Assembly: GCA_030762935.1 (NCBI GenBank)
Contig: CM060888.1
Span: 119,361,468-119,425,467, forward strand
DNA length: 64,000 nt
Source of the DNA: Hymenopus coronatus
Lineage: Eukaryota > Arthropoda > Insecta > Mantodea > Hymenopodidae
Reading direction: 5' to 3'
How positions within the stretch are numbered: the stretch's first letter is position 1; the number at the start of each line of letters is the position of its first letter. Under the pieces are notes generated by a model. It worked only from the letters and a program-made list of their open reading frames with translations. It did no database searches and was not told the origin of the DNA. Position numbers and translations under genes: made by a program. This document shows positions 21,030 to 33,254 of the stretch, in pieces.

Positions 21030-22570
21030 TGTCTAATGTATTTCAAAGAGTAGAGGTAATGTAATAAATGCAATCAAGATTTCGATAGATCGATAAACTC
21101 ATATTCACATAAAATTTACGCAAAAACAGTGATCACAGCTGAGAACACTGTACCTAAATAATTTACAATTGAACCAAAAAATCTCTGAAATAATTTTCAA
21201 ATTACAGACACAGATCTAGTATGATATAATTAGTGTTATTTTTTTTATTTTTATTTTAAATTATTTTACACACGATCTGGAAATTTGGGATAGTTAATTA
21301 ATATACAGCTTGAATTTTCTAACTTTTTTAATTTTAAAGAAGTTTCTTGAAAATTGGTGCACTTAATACATATAAATAAATAAATGTCTCTGAGAAAGCT
21401 AAAAGAGTTTTTTTTTTTCAGACAATACAGTTAAGTTATTTTCATTAGCCAAGAAATGTAAATTTTCTAAAACTGTCTTGCGAAATTACATTTGTCAGAG
21501 AAGTATGATATGACATTTTCTAACACTTCAGTGCAGGGGAAAACGGATGGAAGGATTTTATTTCAGTTGATGCTATCAGCTGTAGTAATTATTTTTTGTT
21601 TTGTTTTTATTTTGTTTTTACAGTATAACGTTTTCGAGCCCGTGAATTAAGCAATCATAAAATACATCCCCAAATATTCAGATAGAACAATGAGATTATG
21701 TATACAAGTTTGCATGCAAATCGGAGAAAAGCTGAAATTTGACGTGAAAAATATAACAATAACCCTTAGGAAAAAATCACACACTCAGAAAGTAGAAATA
21801 GAGTCAAAAGGTAGCACACGAGTGATTAAAATGTCGCTGGTCTTTTAAAAATGGCTGATCCTGAAAAATGTTCGGCCAAAATGAGTCACAGTTTTCTATA
21901 GAATATTTGCCGTGTACTTAAAAAAATAACAATTATGTTACTTACATCTAAAAACTCAATCATAGTATACCTTATATAAGGTTTTTATTTTCCTTATACA
22001 CACATGTTAGCACTTTAGAAATATAGCTTCCTAGCAGGAAATACATTAACTTTTAAAATTAATTATTAATTTAATAACCTCTTTGACACATGTATCACAC
22101 AAAAACATGAAATTAATTGTGGAATTTCAGATAATGATATGATTTCCTGGTATGTGGTTCATATTGTTCCCTATACTACAAAGTGGTGATTGAACAGTTA
22201 ACAATTTGTACCCGTGCATGATTCCTACAACTTGAACATTTAGATAAAATAACTGAAGAGTACCTAACGTTCTTAAAACTCAAGTTGAAAATAGAAACGT
22301 GAAGTAAAATTTGGTGAACCAGCAGAATCTATTAAAAATAAGTGATCCCTTGTAGGATTTATTCCTGGAGGTCGTAGAGATGTGCTGCGCTCGAGAAAGT
22401 AAACAATCACGGCGGCTGGATTTGTATAGACAGCTGTCAAGGTCATTGTCATGAATAACAGCTGCTAGCCTACGGACAGTTGCTCCAAGTAGTATATGAA
22501 AACTTGCGACAATCGCATTTGGAAAAGATTTAATTATTTCCATCCACATGAATTTCTCTAGCTGATCCAT
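21030..22570. other. intergenic, nothing assigned
   Basis: About 1.5 kb of AT-rich DNA. The only frame near 100 codons (22280-22570, minus) has no domain that I recognise. Confidence 0.5.
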
Positions 22571-22571
22571 A

Positions 22572-22975
22572 AACTTTCATAACAAAAGACTATTCTTCAT
22601 GCTAATTAAGATAAACATTAATAGAATTGGTATTATTTCTTGCCTCTTTGTAAGCAGAAGGGAAATAATACACTAAGTGGACTAAGTGGTAGCCAAATCT
22701 TTTAAAAGCTGATCTCTATGTGAAACAATTGCAATTCGGTTTTCTTTTGCATTCCTGGAAATAAAACAAAAGAGAAAAATACCGGAAACGCTTTAACTTT
22801 ACAAAAAAAAAAAAAAAAAAAAAAAATGTATATGGCATAAATTGAGTCTTTTAATAAGATGTATATTTTTTTGCTTAGTCAGTTTTTGTTTATCTCTTAC
22901 GAATTTTTAGTTGGGCTACAATACCTTCTGTATCTACTATGACATTGTACATACGTGCCAGAGAAACTAAAAGCT
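22572..22975 (-). repeat. family A copy 8, internally deleted
   Basis: The left half runs to GAATTTTTAGTTGGG, then jumps directly to CTACAATACCTTCTGTATC at the hairpin end. About 400 bp of the standard interior, including the GT site, is lost. A 24-bp A run (22803-22826) interrupts it. Confidence 0.75.
22803..22826. repeat. poly(A) run
   Basis: Uninterrupted A run inside family A copy 8. Confidence 0.95.
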
Positions 22976-23057
22976 GAGCTCTGCGGAATGGAGTGTTCCA
23001 TTCGCACATTTCTATCGAATATTTATTATGTCACAAGCAGCTGTTATGAATGTATTT

Positions 23058-23318
23058 TTCGTCCTTCGTGGTCAAGGGGTAGCTTCTGCTTCCCAAAATC
23101 ACGGGTTTAAACCCTACGGAGGACGATGGAGATTTTCCAGCCTAAAACCCCTTAGTATGGCTTCCTTCGGAAGAGAAGTAAAGCCGTTGATCCCGTGTCG
23201 TAAATTTACGCACTTAAACGAACTGACAAAGGAGCCTCTGCAAAACTACGCCGTCTTTCTCCCCAATATCGAATGGGACGCTGAAAACAAAAGCACCTAA
23301 CAGCGTCCATAAATTAAA
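23058..23318 (+). repeat. SINE family S1, copy 1 (tRNA-derived)
   Basis: Box-A-like TGGTCAAGGGGTAGC and B box ACGGGTTTAAACCCT lead into GGAGGACGATGG. The body contains ATGGCTTCCTTCGGAAG, AAGCCGTTGATCCCGTG and GAATGGGACGCTGA, ending AGCGTCCATAAAT. The most diverged of the three long copies (others at 32573 and 48247). Confidence 0.8.
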
Positions 23319-23808
23319 TTCAACTTAATGTTTGAATGTATTATAAATGAAAGCACATTTGTTACACTAGTATACATTCCGTTAGTTGTGTATTATAAAT
23401 GCATTGCTACTGCTTTCAGAGGTAGATCTGAAATATTAAAATGTTTCCGCAGTTGAATATGAAAACAAAATTAGCAAGAATAATAGGTACAACCCGTTTT
23501 AAGAGGTAACGAATAAGATAGCTAATGTTCTGAATGGATTATAATATGTTAACATATTCTAGGAATTGTATATCGAAAAATAAACTGATTCTCATTATTT
23601 TCTTTTTGCTTCCTTTTTGGTGATATTAATTCTATTACCAGGAATGTTTTCTGTTCTTCATTCCCCATATTCAACTTCATATCACTTTTCGAGTAAGGAC
23701 TTGGCTGTGTATTTTGGTGGTGTGCGGTACGCGATGAATATTCGGTATATGAAAGAGGTTGGTTAGAAGGAGCGATGGATGCACCCGTCATTACTTTTGA
23801 GACGTTTT
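23319..23808. other. intergenic, nothing assigned
   Basis: AT-rich, short frames only. Confidence 0.5.
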
Positions 23809-23809
23809 G

Positions 23810-24135
23810 AGACCATATGAATATATAAAGACTTCTTAAATAGGTTTATGTGTGCTTCTGTCCTGTCTGTGAGCAGCAAAAACTCAAAAACAAAAATTCG
23901 ATTAAATATCAAATTTCACTATCATCTAAAGATGCGACACAGATTTTTTAAGAAAGTGCCCGTTTAAAAACTTCAATGTAACTGGAAGATTTTTCTTTTC
24001 CAAAACTGTGTACTCCCTCAAATGGTTCTATGAGTATGGTTGAAATACCATATATTAAATATAAGTATAAGAAATATAAAATGCATGGCTTAAATGTTCT
24101 GGAAATAGTCTGGAAGGCCTCTATTCGGAAGAAAC
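23810..24135 (+). repeat. family A copy 9, first segment
   Basis: Starts near the GT-site region (GTCTGTGAGCAGCAAAAACTC) and runs to GGAAATAGTCTGGAAGGCCT. A LINE tail interrupts it and the copy resumes at 24801. Confidence 0.7.
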
Positions 24136-24800
24136 GTATTATTTATTTATTTATTTATCCTGGTTGGAGTTAAGGCAATAAAGCCTTCTCTTCCACTATT
24201 TCAGGCAACACATTAAATGCAATACAGCAGTGATACAATGAATGAGCAACAAAAAATACAACTTAATAATAACACATTTAAAAACGTGCAAAAAGTATAG
24301 TGAAATGGAAACAAACTGTAAACAAAAGTATTTTAATTAGAATATTATGTAAGTTGGAACGCATCTTAATCATATTTACAATTGAAATGCATATTAATTG
24401 CCAATATATAAAATATTAATAACAATAAACGAAAGTAGTGATGTATTTATCGTATTAATACAGCAGCAGATTAGATTTGATTACAAATATATGCCCTAAT
24501 TTTTTGCTTGAACAATATAACGTTCCGGCAGTCCCTTACGTCTTCAGGGAGGGAATTCCAAAGACGAGCTAAATCTATTGTAAATGATGAATAGAAGGTT
24601 GTATGATGAGCAGGTATAGCGAGAAGGAAACAGTGTTGTGGGTGAGTTTCTCGATTACGACAGTCAGAAAGGTATTTGAAGCGAAGATAGTTTGGAATGC
24701 GAGAATGAAGGTGTTGAAAGAGAAATGATCAAGAATGCAATTGTCCTCTATCCCTAAGCTGGAGCCATTGTATAGCTTGAATATTAAGCGTTGGAAGCAA
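24136..24800 (-). mobile_element. LINE 3' end inserted in family A copy 9
   Basis: The 3' tail is a (TTAT)n run (24136-24157) next to CCTGGTTGGAGTTAAGGC. Reading the minus strand from about 24795 to 24478 gives the C-terminal part of a non-LTR retrotransposon protein: YLRFKYLSDCRNRETHPQHC, an LAIPAHHTTFYSSFTIDL block, then LARLWNSLPEDVRDCRNVIL and FKQKIRAYI. The LWNSLPEDVR motif is typical of the end of CR1/L2/Jockey-type reverse transcriptases. At least one stop interrupts it. The 5' truncation and inverted placement are typical of LINE insertion. Confidence 0.8.
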
Positions 24801-25165
24801 TATACGTCACAAAAAAAATGTAGACATCGTTAAAACACGATCTATTAAATTTAATTTTTTTGGAATAAGCCTTTTCTGAGGTATCCGTTGTTATTGCTTC
24901 AAATTTGTCAATACTTTGTCGTTCTATTAAAGTACTTACTGTTTTTCAGTTGAACCATTAAGGCCAATATTGCGTAGTTCTTAAAGATTTTATTATCTTT
25001 GTCCCCATTTTATCTATAACAAAATGTGAAATGTAGTTATTTCAGCAAATATTTCTCTCAAATCAAATTAAGTAGATGAAAAGTAAACTTTCGTAAGAAA
25101 AATTTGTACTTGCACACCTATTAATAAACGATATAAGGCAGCGAAAGTCATGTGAAGGTAACAGT
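24801..25165 (+). repeat. family A copy 9, second segment
   Basis: Resumes with AAAAAAATGTAGACATCGTTAAAAC, exactly the block expected after the breakpoint, and ends at GCGAAAGTCATGTGAAGG. Confidence 0.7.
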
Positions 25166-25177
25166 CTGTACAAATAC

Positions 25178-25569
25178 TATGCATATAGTGTAGAAAAGGT
25201 ATTTTAGTCCACACAAAAGCTCAATATCGAGATTTCATTGGAAATATATTTTGAGATCCCCTGAATCCAAAAAAAAAAAAAAAAGAAGTCATTTTTAGAA
25301 AAAGGTGTGTGTGTATGTGTGTGAACAGTATAAATCAAAAACAAAAATACCATTAAATACCGAATTTGGTATTTGGTATTTAAGCTTAGTACATTACAAA
25401 CATTTTCAGAAAAATCCCCAACTCCAAACCACGCTTTAATTTTTTTTTCTTTTGAGATGTTGTTTGTCCCAAAAGTGGATAACCATTTTGATTAAAACAT
25501 CGTATATTGTTGGCATTTACATGATAAATAAAATTTATACCTTAATTTTTCTGGGAATTCTTTTTCTGA
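25178..25569 (+). repeat. family A copy 10, left arm of an inverted pair
   Basis: Runs from a short hairpin (CTATGCATATAGTG) to TTTTTCTGGGAATTC and then joins copy 11 in opposite orientation. A 16-bp A run and a local duplication (TTTGGTATTTGGTATTTAA) occur inside. Confidence 0.8.
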
Positions 25570-26090
25570 GAATTGAGAAAAGTGTAAGTGTTTTAAAACT
25601 GAAAACAATAACAAGGAATATCTGTGAAATGGTTAGCTCTACAAAAAATGTGTATGAAGAATTGCATACTTTAACGATATCCACACTATTTAAACAATAA
25701 GGTTTGGCCTATCTCTTACGGTTTACAAGTTAAGCAAAACATATCTTGAAAGAAGAGCTCTTCAGGGGCTACTCCCAGAAAATTCAAGCTTTACATTTCA
25801 TTTACCACAAATATCTTTAATATACGGCCTTGTAATCAAAAACATTAGTCATTTTTTGAGAAAATCAAAATGCTCATTAATTGTCCATGTAAATGGTAGT
25901 TAATCAACTTTTCGTTTTTGTTTTCTGTTCATACACACACACCAACTAGGAGACGTGCCTTTTACTAAAAGAGCCTTTTTGGCTGCAGATTACCCTAAAA
26001 CGTGTATTTTCAGTGAAATCGCGGTATCGAATGTTTGTGTGGAATGTATTACCTTCTGTACCAATATATCATGTACTAAGAGGAGAATCC
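25570..26090 (-). repeat. family A copy 11, right arm of an inverted pair
   Basis: Picks up at TTGAGAAAAGTGTAAGTG and runs to the hairpin end (CCTTCTGTACC...). Together with copy 10 it forms a back-to-back inverted repeat with the hairpin ends outside. Confidence 0.8.
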
Positions 26091-26635
26091 TCTAATTGTA
26101 TAGGACTCTGAACAAAAACTTAACATGTATTTTTTTTATGTGGCTTAACGTTCCTTAAGCTGCTTGGTTATATCGGATGCTGAATGAAATTGAATTGATG
26201 AAAAGAAGCTGATGTTTTAAATAGAGTTATGGGATTTAATCGATTAAAATTAATCGCTGGTATTTATATTTACGTAAAACATACCGCAAAATTCTAAAGT
26301 AGCTGCTATTTTCTATTTTTGTAGACGACATCAGTAGAAAGTATATCTTGGTTGTGTCTCTCTCCTGGAAGCCCTGTCATACAAGACTAAATAAAATATA
26401 AAGTAAACGTACATAGAGCTATATTATCAAGAAATAAACCTTAAACAATAACATATTTCAATATATTTTTTCCAACTCGATCAAAATTCGATTAAATTAA
26501 AATAGTTAATCGATTATAAATTGAATCGGTCGACAATACTAGTTTTTAGAGTTTCACAAAATCTGTACCTCCTAATCCCCATGCATCCCCTGTTCATATT
26601 CAACCAGAAGGATATTTATATTTTCTTATGCTATT
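26091..26635. other. intergenic, nothing assigned
   Basis: AT-rich with several ATCGATT/AATCGATT steps. No repeat or coding similarity found. Confidence 0.45.
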
Positions 26636-26639
26636 TTAT

Positions 26640-26800
26640 GATGCTGAATTGATCTCGGGGTCCACGGAACTTGAAGTTACTCGACATTCACCTTCTCATT
26701 CGCCCTATCCGGGTAACTCACCCTACCCATGATTCGAACTCGTGACCTCTTTGGATTTCAGGCAGTTATGCTACTCTCCTCTCTACAGAGCCAGGATAAT
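26640..26800 (-). repeat. SINE family S4, copy 2
   Basis: The minus strand reads a tRNA-like B box AGGTCACGAGTTCGAATCAT, then GAGTTACCCGGATAGGGCGA, GAATGTCGAGTAACTTCAAG and CGTGGACCCCGAG. The box A area overlaps CTCTGTAGAGAGG. Clearer than copy 1. Confidence 0.75.
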
Positions 26801-26843
26801 TGCATTATTTTAAACTGCACAAACGTGTTACGTTTTGCTTATT

Positions 26844-27664
26844 ACTTTCTCTACACGTTATGTACATAGTGTATATAGAAGGTACTGCACTCCACCCAAA
26901 AATTCGACACCGAGGTTTCACCGGAAATACACGTTTTAGGGTCCCCTGTATAAAAAAAACATTTTTGGAAAAAGGTCCGTGTGTGTCGTGTGTCTGAACA
27001 CTATAACTCAAAAAGAAAAATTCGGTAACGTACCAAACTTCATATTTAATTTTGGTATCTTCTAGTAATGCGACACGCAGATTTTGAGAAAAATCTCCCC
27101 ATCCCAAGCCATCCTTTACATGGAAAAATTTTGGAAAATTTTTAATTTCTGAAAAAGGGCTCTAACGATTTGAATAAAATACCGTATATTAAAGATATTT
27201 ATATGGCAAATAGAATGCATATCTTGAATTTTCTGGGAATAGTCTCTAAAGACGTTTTTATTCTGAATGAATTTTGCTGAATTATGCGTAACTGCTAAAC
27301 CGTAAACACTTACTACACAAAAAAGGTTGATCACATTAAAACACACACTTTATGTCATACATTTTTTCGTGGAATTAACAATTTCTGAGATATTCCTTGT
27401 TATTTATTTCAGGTTTGAATTACTTAAGCTTTACTCACACGGAAAGCTGTAAACTGGCCCTGCATAGAAACGGATTTCAACCCCATGGCAACCAGCTTTA
27501 AAGAGATTTTACTCTCATTTTAACCTAGTGTATTCCCTTAGGTATTTTCCTTCTACTTACAAGAAAATACGCAGTTAGGACAATTATTATAAAGTAGAAT
27601 AAGCTTTTTAACAATAATTTGTTGTAGAGAAAAATCATGTTAATGGAACACATCAGATTTTTTC
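26844..27664 (+). repeat. family A copy 12, full length
   Basis: One of the best preserved copies, from ACTTTCTCTACACGTTATG to GTTAATGGAACACATCAG. The GT site is reduced to GTGTGTGTCGTGTGTC. Confidence 0.9.
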
Positions 27665-29010
27665 CCTTACATAACTTTAGTTTAAAATAATGGCTCATCT
27701 AATAACACTAAAAAGTATAAAATTGTGAGATTTTAACCTGAAAGCAAATACAGCCATGACTAAGTCCAAAACCGCAATAGTATGTTATGCAACGAGACTC
27801 TAATGGTAGTAATTAAAATGTGAGGTTAATAATTATCATTAGAGCGTTTTACTTACCATTTTAGTCAGGTTTCATATGACTGTTTATGCTCGACCGTGTA
27901 TCTAAACTAAAGGTTTCATAAGTATTCGTTTTTGGTTTGAGTGATGTGTCACAATCGTTATTCCTTTATTTATGGTTACAATAAAATGGCATTATAGCAC
28001 CTGTGTCAAACAAAGTTGCTAGCGTCGTGATACGTACTACGCAGACGCAGAAATATTGATTACCTCCCTATAAACAGTTGTTAACATGTGACACACTTTA
28101 ACCTAGAAAAGTATAGACAATGAAAACTAGAACAAATTGAATTTATGGAAATATCTACAATTAATGCTAAAGATAATATGAATAGAACTGGATTTATTTC
28201 AAATATAGATTATTTATTGCACAATTAGCGAAATTAATTTATACCTTTCGATATTCTCCAATCCATGAATTGTGAATAGAATTTCTCGTACATGTTTCTT
28301 GACTTTTGTGGCAATAAGTTGTTGGCAACATTGAGTGATTTTTCGTAATTTCTTGGGGTTGTAAATTGAATATCACTGTTACTATTGTCAGACATTTTAA
28401 TTTTTTTCTAAAATCGTCGATCGAAACGAGAATAATCGATACTTGCGTTTTCACAATGTTACGTGGCCACTTCTGATTGGTCGAATACCAGTACTTTAGT
28501 GAACAGCTACTTTAATGAGGTCCATTAAAGTACTGCTACCAGTCGTATAAACACTATATTTTGGCATTGTCAAGCATAAACGATATATGAATCAGAGGAG
28601 TCTCTTTGATTAAAGGTAGCTTTAATCGTTTATTTCTTTAATATGAAGGAAACTAAACGATGTTTTCTGGGGCGCTTAAAAGGCAAGGAATTACATTTAT
28701 TTCGTTCGGTAACAAGTTGAGAATTATGAAGACTCAAAGGATGCAGTAACTGTGAATCTTTCGACAGCCGGCCTCTTAACTATGGGGTCCTCAACAGGCA
28801 TTCTCTCAGCTCCACAGTACTATAAAACTAAGGAGCGTGAAATATGGCGACAGCAGTGTATGTGTGAATATAAACGAACAGCGAGTTTGATGGAAGGGAA
28901 GCTATATTTGGACCGCTGTCAAAATTTCCGGGCTAAGGCGCGTTTCACAAGTGTTATAGTTGTAAGAGAGAGGGAGTGAAAATATCTGGGTTACTCCAGA
29001 CCATAACAGT
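27665..29010. other. intergenic, unassigned short frames
   Basis: Includes a 71-codon minus frame (28239-28454) and a 75-codon plus frame (28752-28979), neither with a known domain. A 9-bp inverted repeat AGTACTTTA/TAAAGTACT lies at 28490-28498 and 28526-28534. Confidence 0.45.
28490..28534. repeat. short inverted repeat
   Basis: AGTACTTTA and TAAAGTACT separated by 27 bp. Possibly the end of a small unrecognised element. Confidence 0.5.
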
Positions 29011-29016
29011 TTTTTA

Positions 29017-29881
29017 CTTTCTCTAGCCCCATGCACAATGTATATAGTAGGTACAGAAGCTATTGAATTCTAACCAGAAAGTGGAAACGGAGATTTCACC
29101 GGAAGTTTTGAGAAGCCCTGAACCTTAAAGAAAAAAGAATTTTTACAAAATGTTCCTGTATGTCTCTGGAGAGCATGACTCCAAAACGAAAAACCCGTTA
29201 AATACTAAATATGGTATTTAAAATCAATATTATTCAAGGATATAACAAGAAGGTTTTCAGGAAAATTCCCCCAGCCCAAATTACTCTTATAAGAAACGAT
29301 TTTAGAATTTTCTTTCAAAAATGCCTCTACTAGTTTGATTAAAAACCTGTGTATTAAAGATATTTACATGACAAATAAAATGTATATCTGAGTTTTTGGG
29401 GAATAGCCTCTAAAGATACCTATATTATGGAAGACTTTTGTAAAACCTGTAAATCGTAAGATATAATCATAAACTTACTATATAAAATATTTAGATTTAG
29501 TTAAAACACCCAACTTATTTTATATACATGTTTTAAGTTAACAGTTTCCGAGATATTCCTTTTTATTCGTGTTAATTCTGAACAACTTAAACTTTTGTTA
29601 TACGGGAATTTATCTTTCTTTTCATATCTCTTTTGCTTTACTCCTGGCCTCGGAATGAGAACAGGATTTTAATTACAGACGCATAAGCGACAGCCTTCAA
29701 AAGATTCGACAGCTGCTTTGGCCTATTAGCGTACTGCATTTCTCTTCTATTTATAAGGAACTAATTAATAAGAACATAGTAATGTTTATCTTGATTAGTA
29801 TTATGAAGATAAAATAACAATCTTTGGTAAAGCAGAACAGATAGAGAAAAGTTATGTGAATTGAACGTATCAGACTTTTTA
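29017..29881 (+). repeat. family A copy 13, full length
   Basis: From CTTTCTCTAGCCCCATGCAC to GTTATGTGAATTGAACGTATC. The GT site has been lost (ATGTCTCTGGAGAGCATGAC). Belongs to the variant with TCTTTTGCTTTACTCCTGGCC, shared with copy 4. Confidence 0.85.
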
Positions 29882-29944
29882 ATTTTGAATTAATAGTCCC
29901 TGACGGTAGTAAGCTTTCTTTCTACTCAGTAAATAGATTAAGTA

Positions 29945-30420
29945 TTGTGTTAAAGTCGGTTAAAAAGGAAATTGAATGTCTTAAGTTCAGCATATTGCAG
30001 GGATGTGACAAAAGTTTCAATATACTCCCCTAACTTGAAACTTTGCTTTTCGTAGAACACTTTTCGTAAATTTTGTTTTCTCAATAATGGCTGAAGATTT
30101 TGGTTAAAATTCCTCATGTTTAAGATTTCTTCATGAAAATTAAATGCATATCTTGAAGTTTATAAGAATATTCTGGAGTCCTCTTAAATCTAAATGGCTA
30201 ATAACTAATGGGAGTAAAGCCTTAAGAGAGAGAGACAAAATCCACCACTCAAAAATAGTATATAATGTTTAAAGCACACAATTTATTGAAAACCTTTTTG
30301 TGAAGTTATCATTTTAGAGATATTCCCTTTATTGCTATAAATTCCAAATACTTGTATGTTTCTCAAATGGGAAGATATTCCCTATAAAATCACTTCGTGC
30401 AGTAAATAGGGGAAGTGTTC
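29945..30420 (+). repeat. family A copy 14, partial
   Basis: Begins around the near-palindrome region (TTAAGTTCAGCATATTGCAG) and runs to TTCTCAAATGGGAAG. Lies 60 bp after copy 13 in the same orientation. Confidence 0.75.
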
Positions 30421-30612
30421 TATTTCACCTAAACATTTTATGTAGAGATTTCAGCAGATATACTTAAAAATGGGGAAATTAGAAAATGTTCAATTTAATT
30501 AAATAATAGATTAAAAATAAATTTGGCATTGTCTCCTAACAACACATTTCTCATTGGTTATTCATTGTAATAATTATTTGCATGCTGAAACTGATATAAT
30601 GTTGATAGTGTC

Positions 30613-31115
30613 CATTTAACCCAGATAAGTAGACGTTCGAAATGTTTTCCATCAACATGAAGACAATGCCTCACTCGATCCTGGATTTCAACACTCACAT
30701 TGGAAAAGTAAAGTTGGTTAAATATGCCGAATGACATGGCTGATTCAATCTTTCAGGTCTTCCAGAATTTGGGGTTGGAAAAGATGTTTTCATATCCCCA
30801 AAGAAAGAAATTGTCAAGTGTGTTGGTCAAGTGAGCGTGCAGGCCAAGACCTTGGACCTCCCCGTCCAATCCATGCGATTCGACTTGTTTCGTATCATTG
30901 AGTAGTGAGCAGCAACTCCGTCTTGATGAAACCACAAACTCTGCCGTCGGTGCAATGGCGGGGCATGCAAAAAGCCCAGTTACGTGAATCTAGCACTTCA
31001 TTGTAAAAACTGGTTCACGTTAGCTTCAAAGAAATGTGAACCATCACGGCATCACCTAAAAGACCACACCACACTATCACGTGAAGAAATGTGTGAGCAG
31101 ATTATGAGTGTTCAT
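30613..31115 (-). pseudogene. Tc1/mariner transposase relic, minus strand
   Basis: Reading right to left in shifting frames: VVWCGLLGDAVMVHISLKLT (the VWCGLSG..V.GP.F block); LWFHQDGVAAHYS (second catalytic Asp, family pattern WFQQDGAPAHYS); WTGRGGPRSWPARSLD-type text, which needs one frameshift; LDNFFLWGYEN (the LDFFLWGY block after the third Asp); and VSVEIQDRVRHCLHVDGKHF followed by ERLL, matching the RV..C....G.HFEHLL tail. N-terminal HTH domains and terminal repeats were not seen. Stops and shifts throughout. Confidence 0.8.
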
Positions 31116-31690
31116 TTTTGGAAGATTACAGAGTTGTTTGTTGGAGTTAGAGTTTTTTTTTTTTTTTTTGTTACGGTATATAGTATTAAAATGTTATAAT
31201 GATTATGACTCTTTAAATATTTATTGACACCGTACATTCGATCTTGAATCATTAACTTAAATTCCTCATGATTTAAATAAGTATAAGCTTAGAAATTATA
31301 ATTTTAGTAGTGGAGGGAAACAACTTTCTTAGTATGTTGAAATAAAATAACTACAATGACTAAGCGACTTATTTAGCATGTCCTTGAACGTAAAGAAACT
31401 CAGTTAGCTCACCAAAAGCTAAAAGGCGGCGATATGATGAGTGGAATGGATAACTATGACTGAGGCCACTATGTCGGGGTAGATTCCATTTGTGTGAAAC
31501 AGAGACAGTGAATAGTTCACAGATTTCAGTTAGCTCTGAAGTGCAGTATGTTATTTTCAATCTCAAACTATCAGTATAGTTAAGGGCTTGTTTTCTATTC
31601 TTCATAAAGACGGTATCCGAAGATTTCACTCGATTATAACACTGTCTCAGAGGCTGTGTGTTTGAAGCTACATTATTCACATGCCTTCCC
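31116..31690. other. intergenic; possible further relic
   Basis: T run at 31150-31167. A 103-codon minus frame (31369-31680) has no clear domain. It could be the diverged upstream part of the adjacent transposase relic, but I could not confirm this. Confidence 0.3.
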
Positions 31691-31694
31691 TTGC

Positions 31695-32101
31695 GTCTAG
31701 CTAAAATATTAGTATCGCTCTTAGAGATTTTGATTAAATAGCATCACAATAAAATGTATATCCTGTGAAAACCTCTTCATTCAGGATAACTTTTACACAA
31801 CTGGAAACTGTAAAAGACAGACAAAAAACGTATTGCAGAAAACATGTAGATCTCTTTAAAACATAAAGTCTATGTCTAAACCATATCTGAGATATTCCAC
31901 GTAGTTGGTTTCAATTATGTAATACTTAAGTTGGTTTTCTTTTTTCAAATGGAAAGTCGTCATTTTCTTTCTTCTGCTCGATCACATTGCGATCGGCTTT
32001 CAAAGCATTTCACTATAGCTTTAACTTATTATATTTCATTATCCCTCTTGCTTAAGGAAATCATATGTAATAAAACCATTTCTGGTGTTTACCTTGTATA
32101 A

Positions 32102-32153
<52 letters not shown>

Positions 32154-32268
32154 CATTTCTTGTAATATTTATCTTGATAAGCATGTAGTAGATGGAAGAT
32201 TTGTAATAGTTTGTCGCACTATAGATGGTGAAGGTTATGTGAATTAGCACATCTGATTTTTTAAAAAA
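31695..32268 (+). repeat. family A copy 15, distal half with AT expansion
   Basis: Starts at CTCTTAGAGATTTTGATTAA and runs to GTTATGTGAATTAGCACATC. (AT)n at 32108-32149 splits it, and the flanking TAAAACCATTTCTKGTRWT is duplicated on both sides. Confidence 0.8.
32108..32149. repeat. (AT)n microsatellite
   Basis: About 20 AT units. AAACCATTTCT occurs on both sides, so the tract arose with a local duplication. Confidence 0.95.
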
Positions 32269-32572
32269 AGAATACTGATGAAATTAGCCCTAGTAGACAT
32301 AGAAGACTTCAGAGTGTGGCTTATGGAACATTTCATTGTGCTATGCTAATTATTTTCACAGCAAACAAATAATGACTTTATACATAGGATTTGTATGCTA
32401 GACGATAATATAGCTCCATTATCTGATCCTGTAGCTCAGGTTGGACACACTGTTCTCGCTAATTACAGTTTTAGTAAATATTGCACTGCTGATTAAGTGA
32501 CTTCCCTTTTGATGGAAAATACGAACTCCAAATAGCTGTAAGCGTGATTACTCGTCTGCTTATAAATTTATG

Positions 32573-32855
32573 TCGCCCTCCGTAGTGCAATGGTTACCAT
32601 GCTAACTTCATCTACCCAAGGTCGCGGGTTCAAACCTGGCGGAGGACGATGGATTTTTTCGGGCGTAAAAATCCTTAGCATGGCTTCCTTCGGAAGGGAA
32701 GTGAAGCCGTGGGTCCCGTGTCGTAGATTTACGGCACGTAAAAGAACCTCAAGCCTGATAGAGAGGCCTCTGAGCAAAATTAAGCGGTCTTTCACGCCCA
32801 GAATAGAATGGGATGCTGAGAACCACAGCAGTTAAAGAGCGTCCATAAATAACAC
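32573..32855 (+). repeat. SINE family S1, copy 2 (tRNA-derived)
   Basis: TCGCCCTCCGTAGTGCAATG with box A GTGCAATGGTTACC and B box CGCGGGTTCAAACC, then GGAGGACGATGG. The body contains TTCGGGCGTAAAAATCC and CGGCACGTAAAAGAACCTC and ends TTAAAGAGCGTCCATAAAT with a (TTA)n tail. The least decayed copy. Confidence 0.88.
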
Positions 32856-33254
32856 GCCATTATTATTATTATAAATTTATGAAAGACTATTTAACTATTA
32901 AAAATTTAATACTTACATTTACATAGCTTTCTGTAACCATTTTATATATTTCTATAAATGCTCAACAAACTGCTCATACAGAAGCTTACATTGCCATCTA
33001 GTTTATGTTAATCGAGAACTACTCTATGATATTACCAGAAACAATTGAATAGGAACACTTAAAAATTCAAACAAATAACATCTAAGAAATACTTGATATT
33101 ACAAAGTTTCTCCCGAATGAAAAGGGCTTCACAGGCTATTCCTAGAAAAGTTATGCAATACATTTTATTTACCATGAAACTAACTAAAACAATATTTTAG
33201 TCGAAATCGTTGGTCTTACTTTGTTTTTAAAGACTTTTCCACTTTATAAATGGT

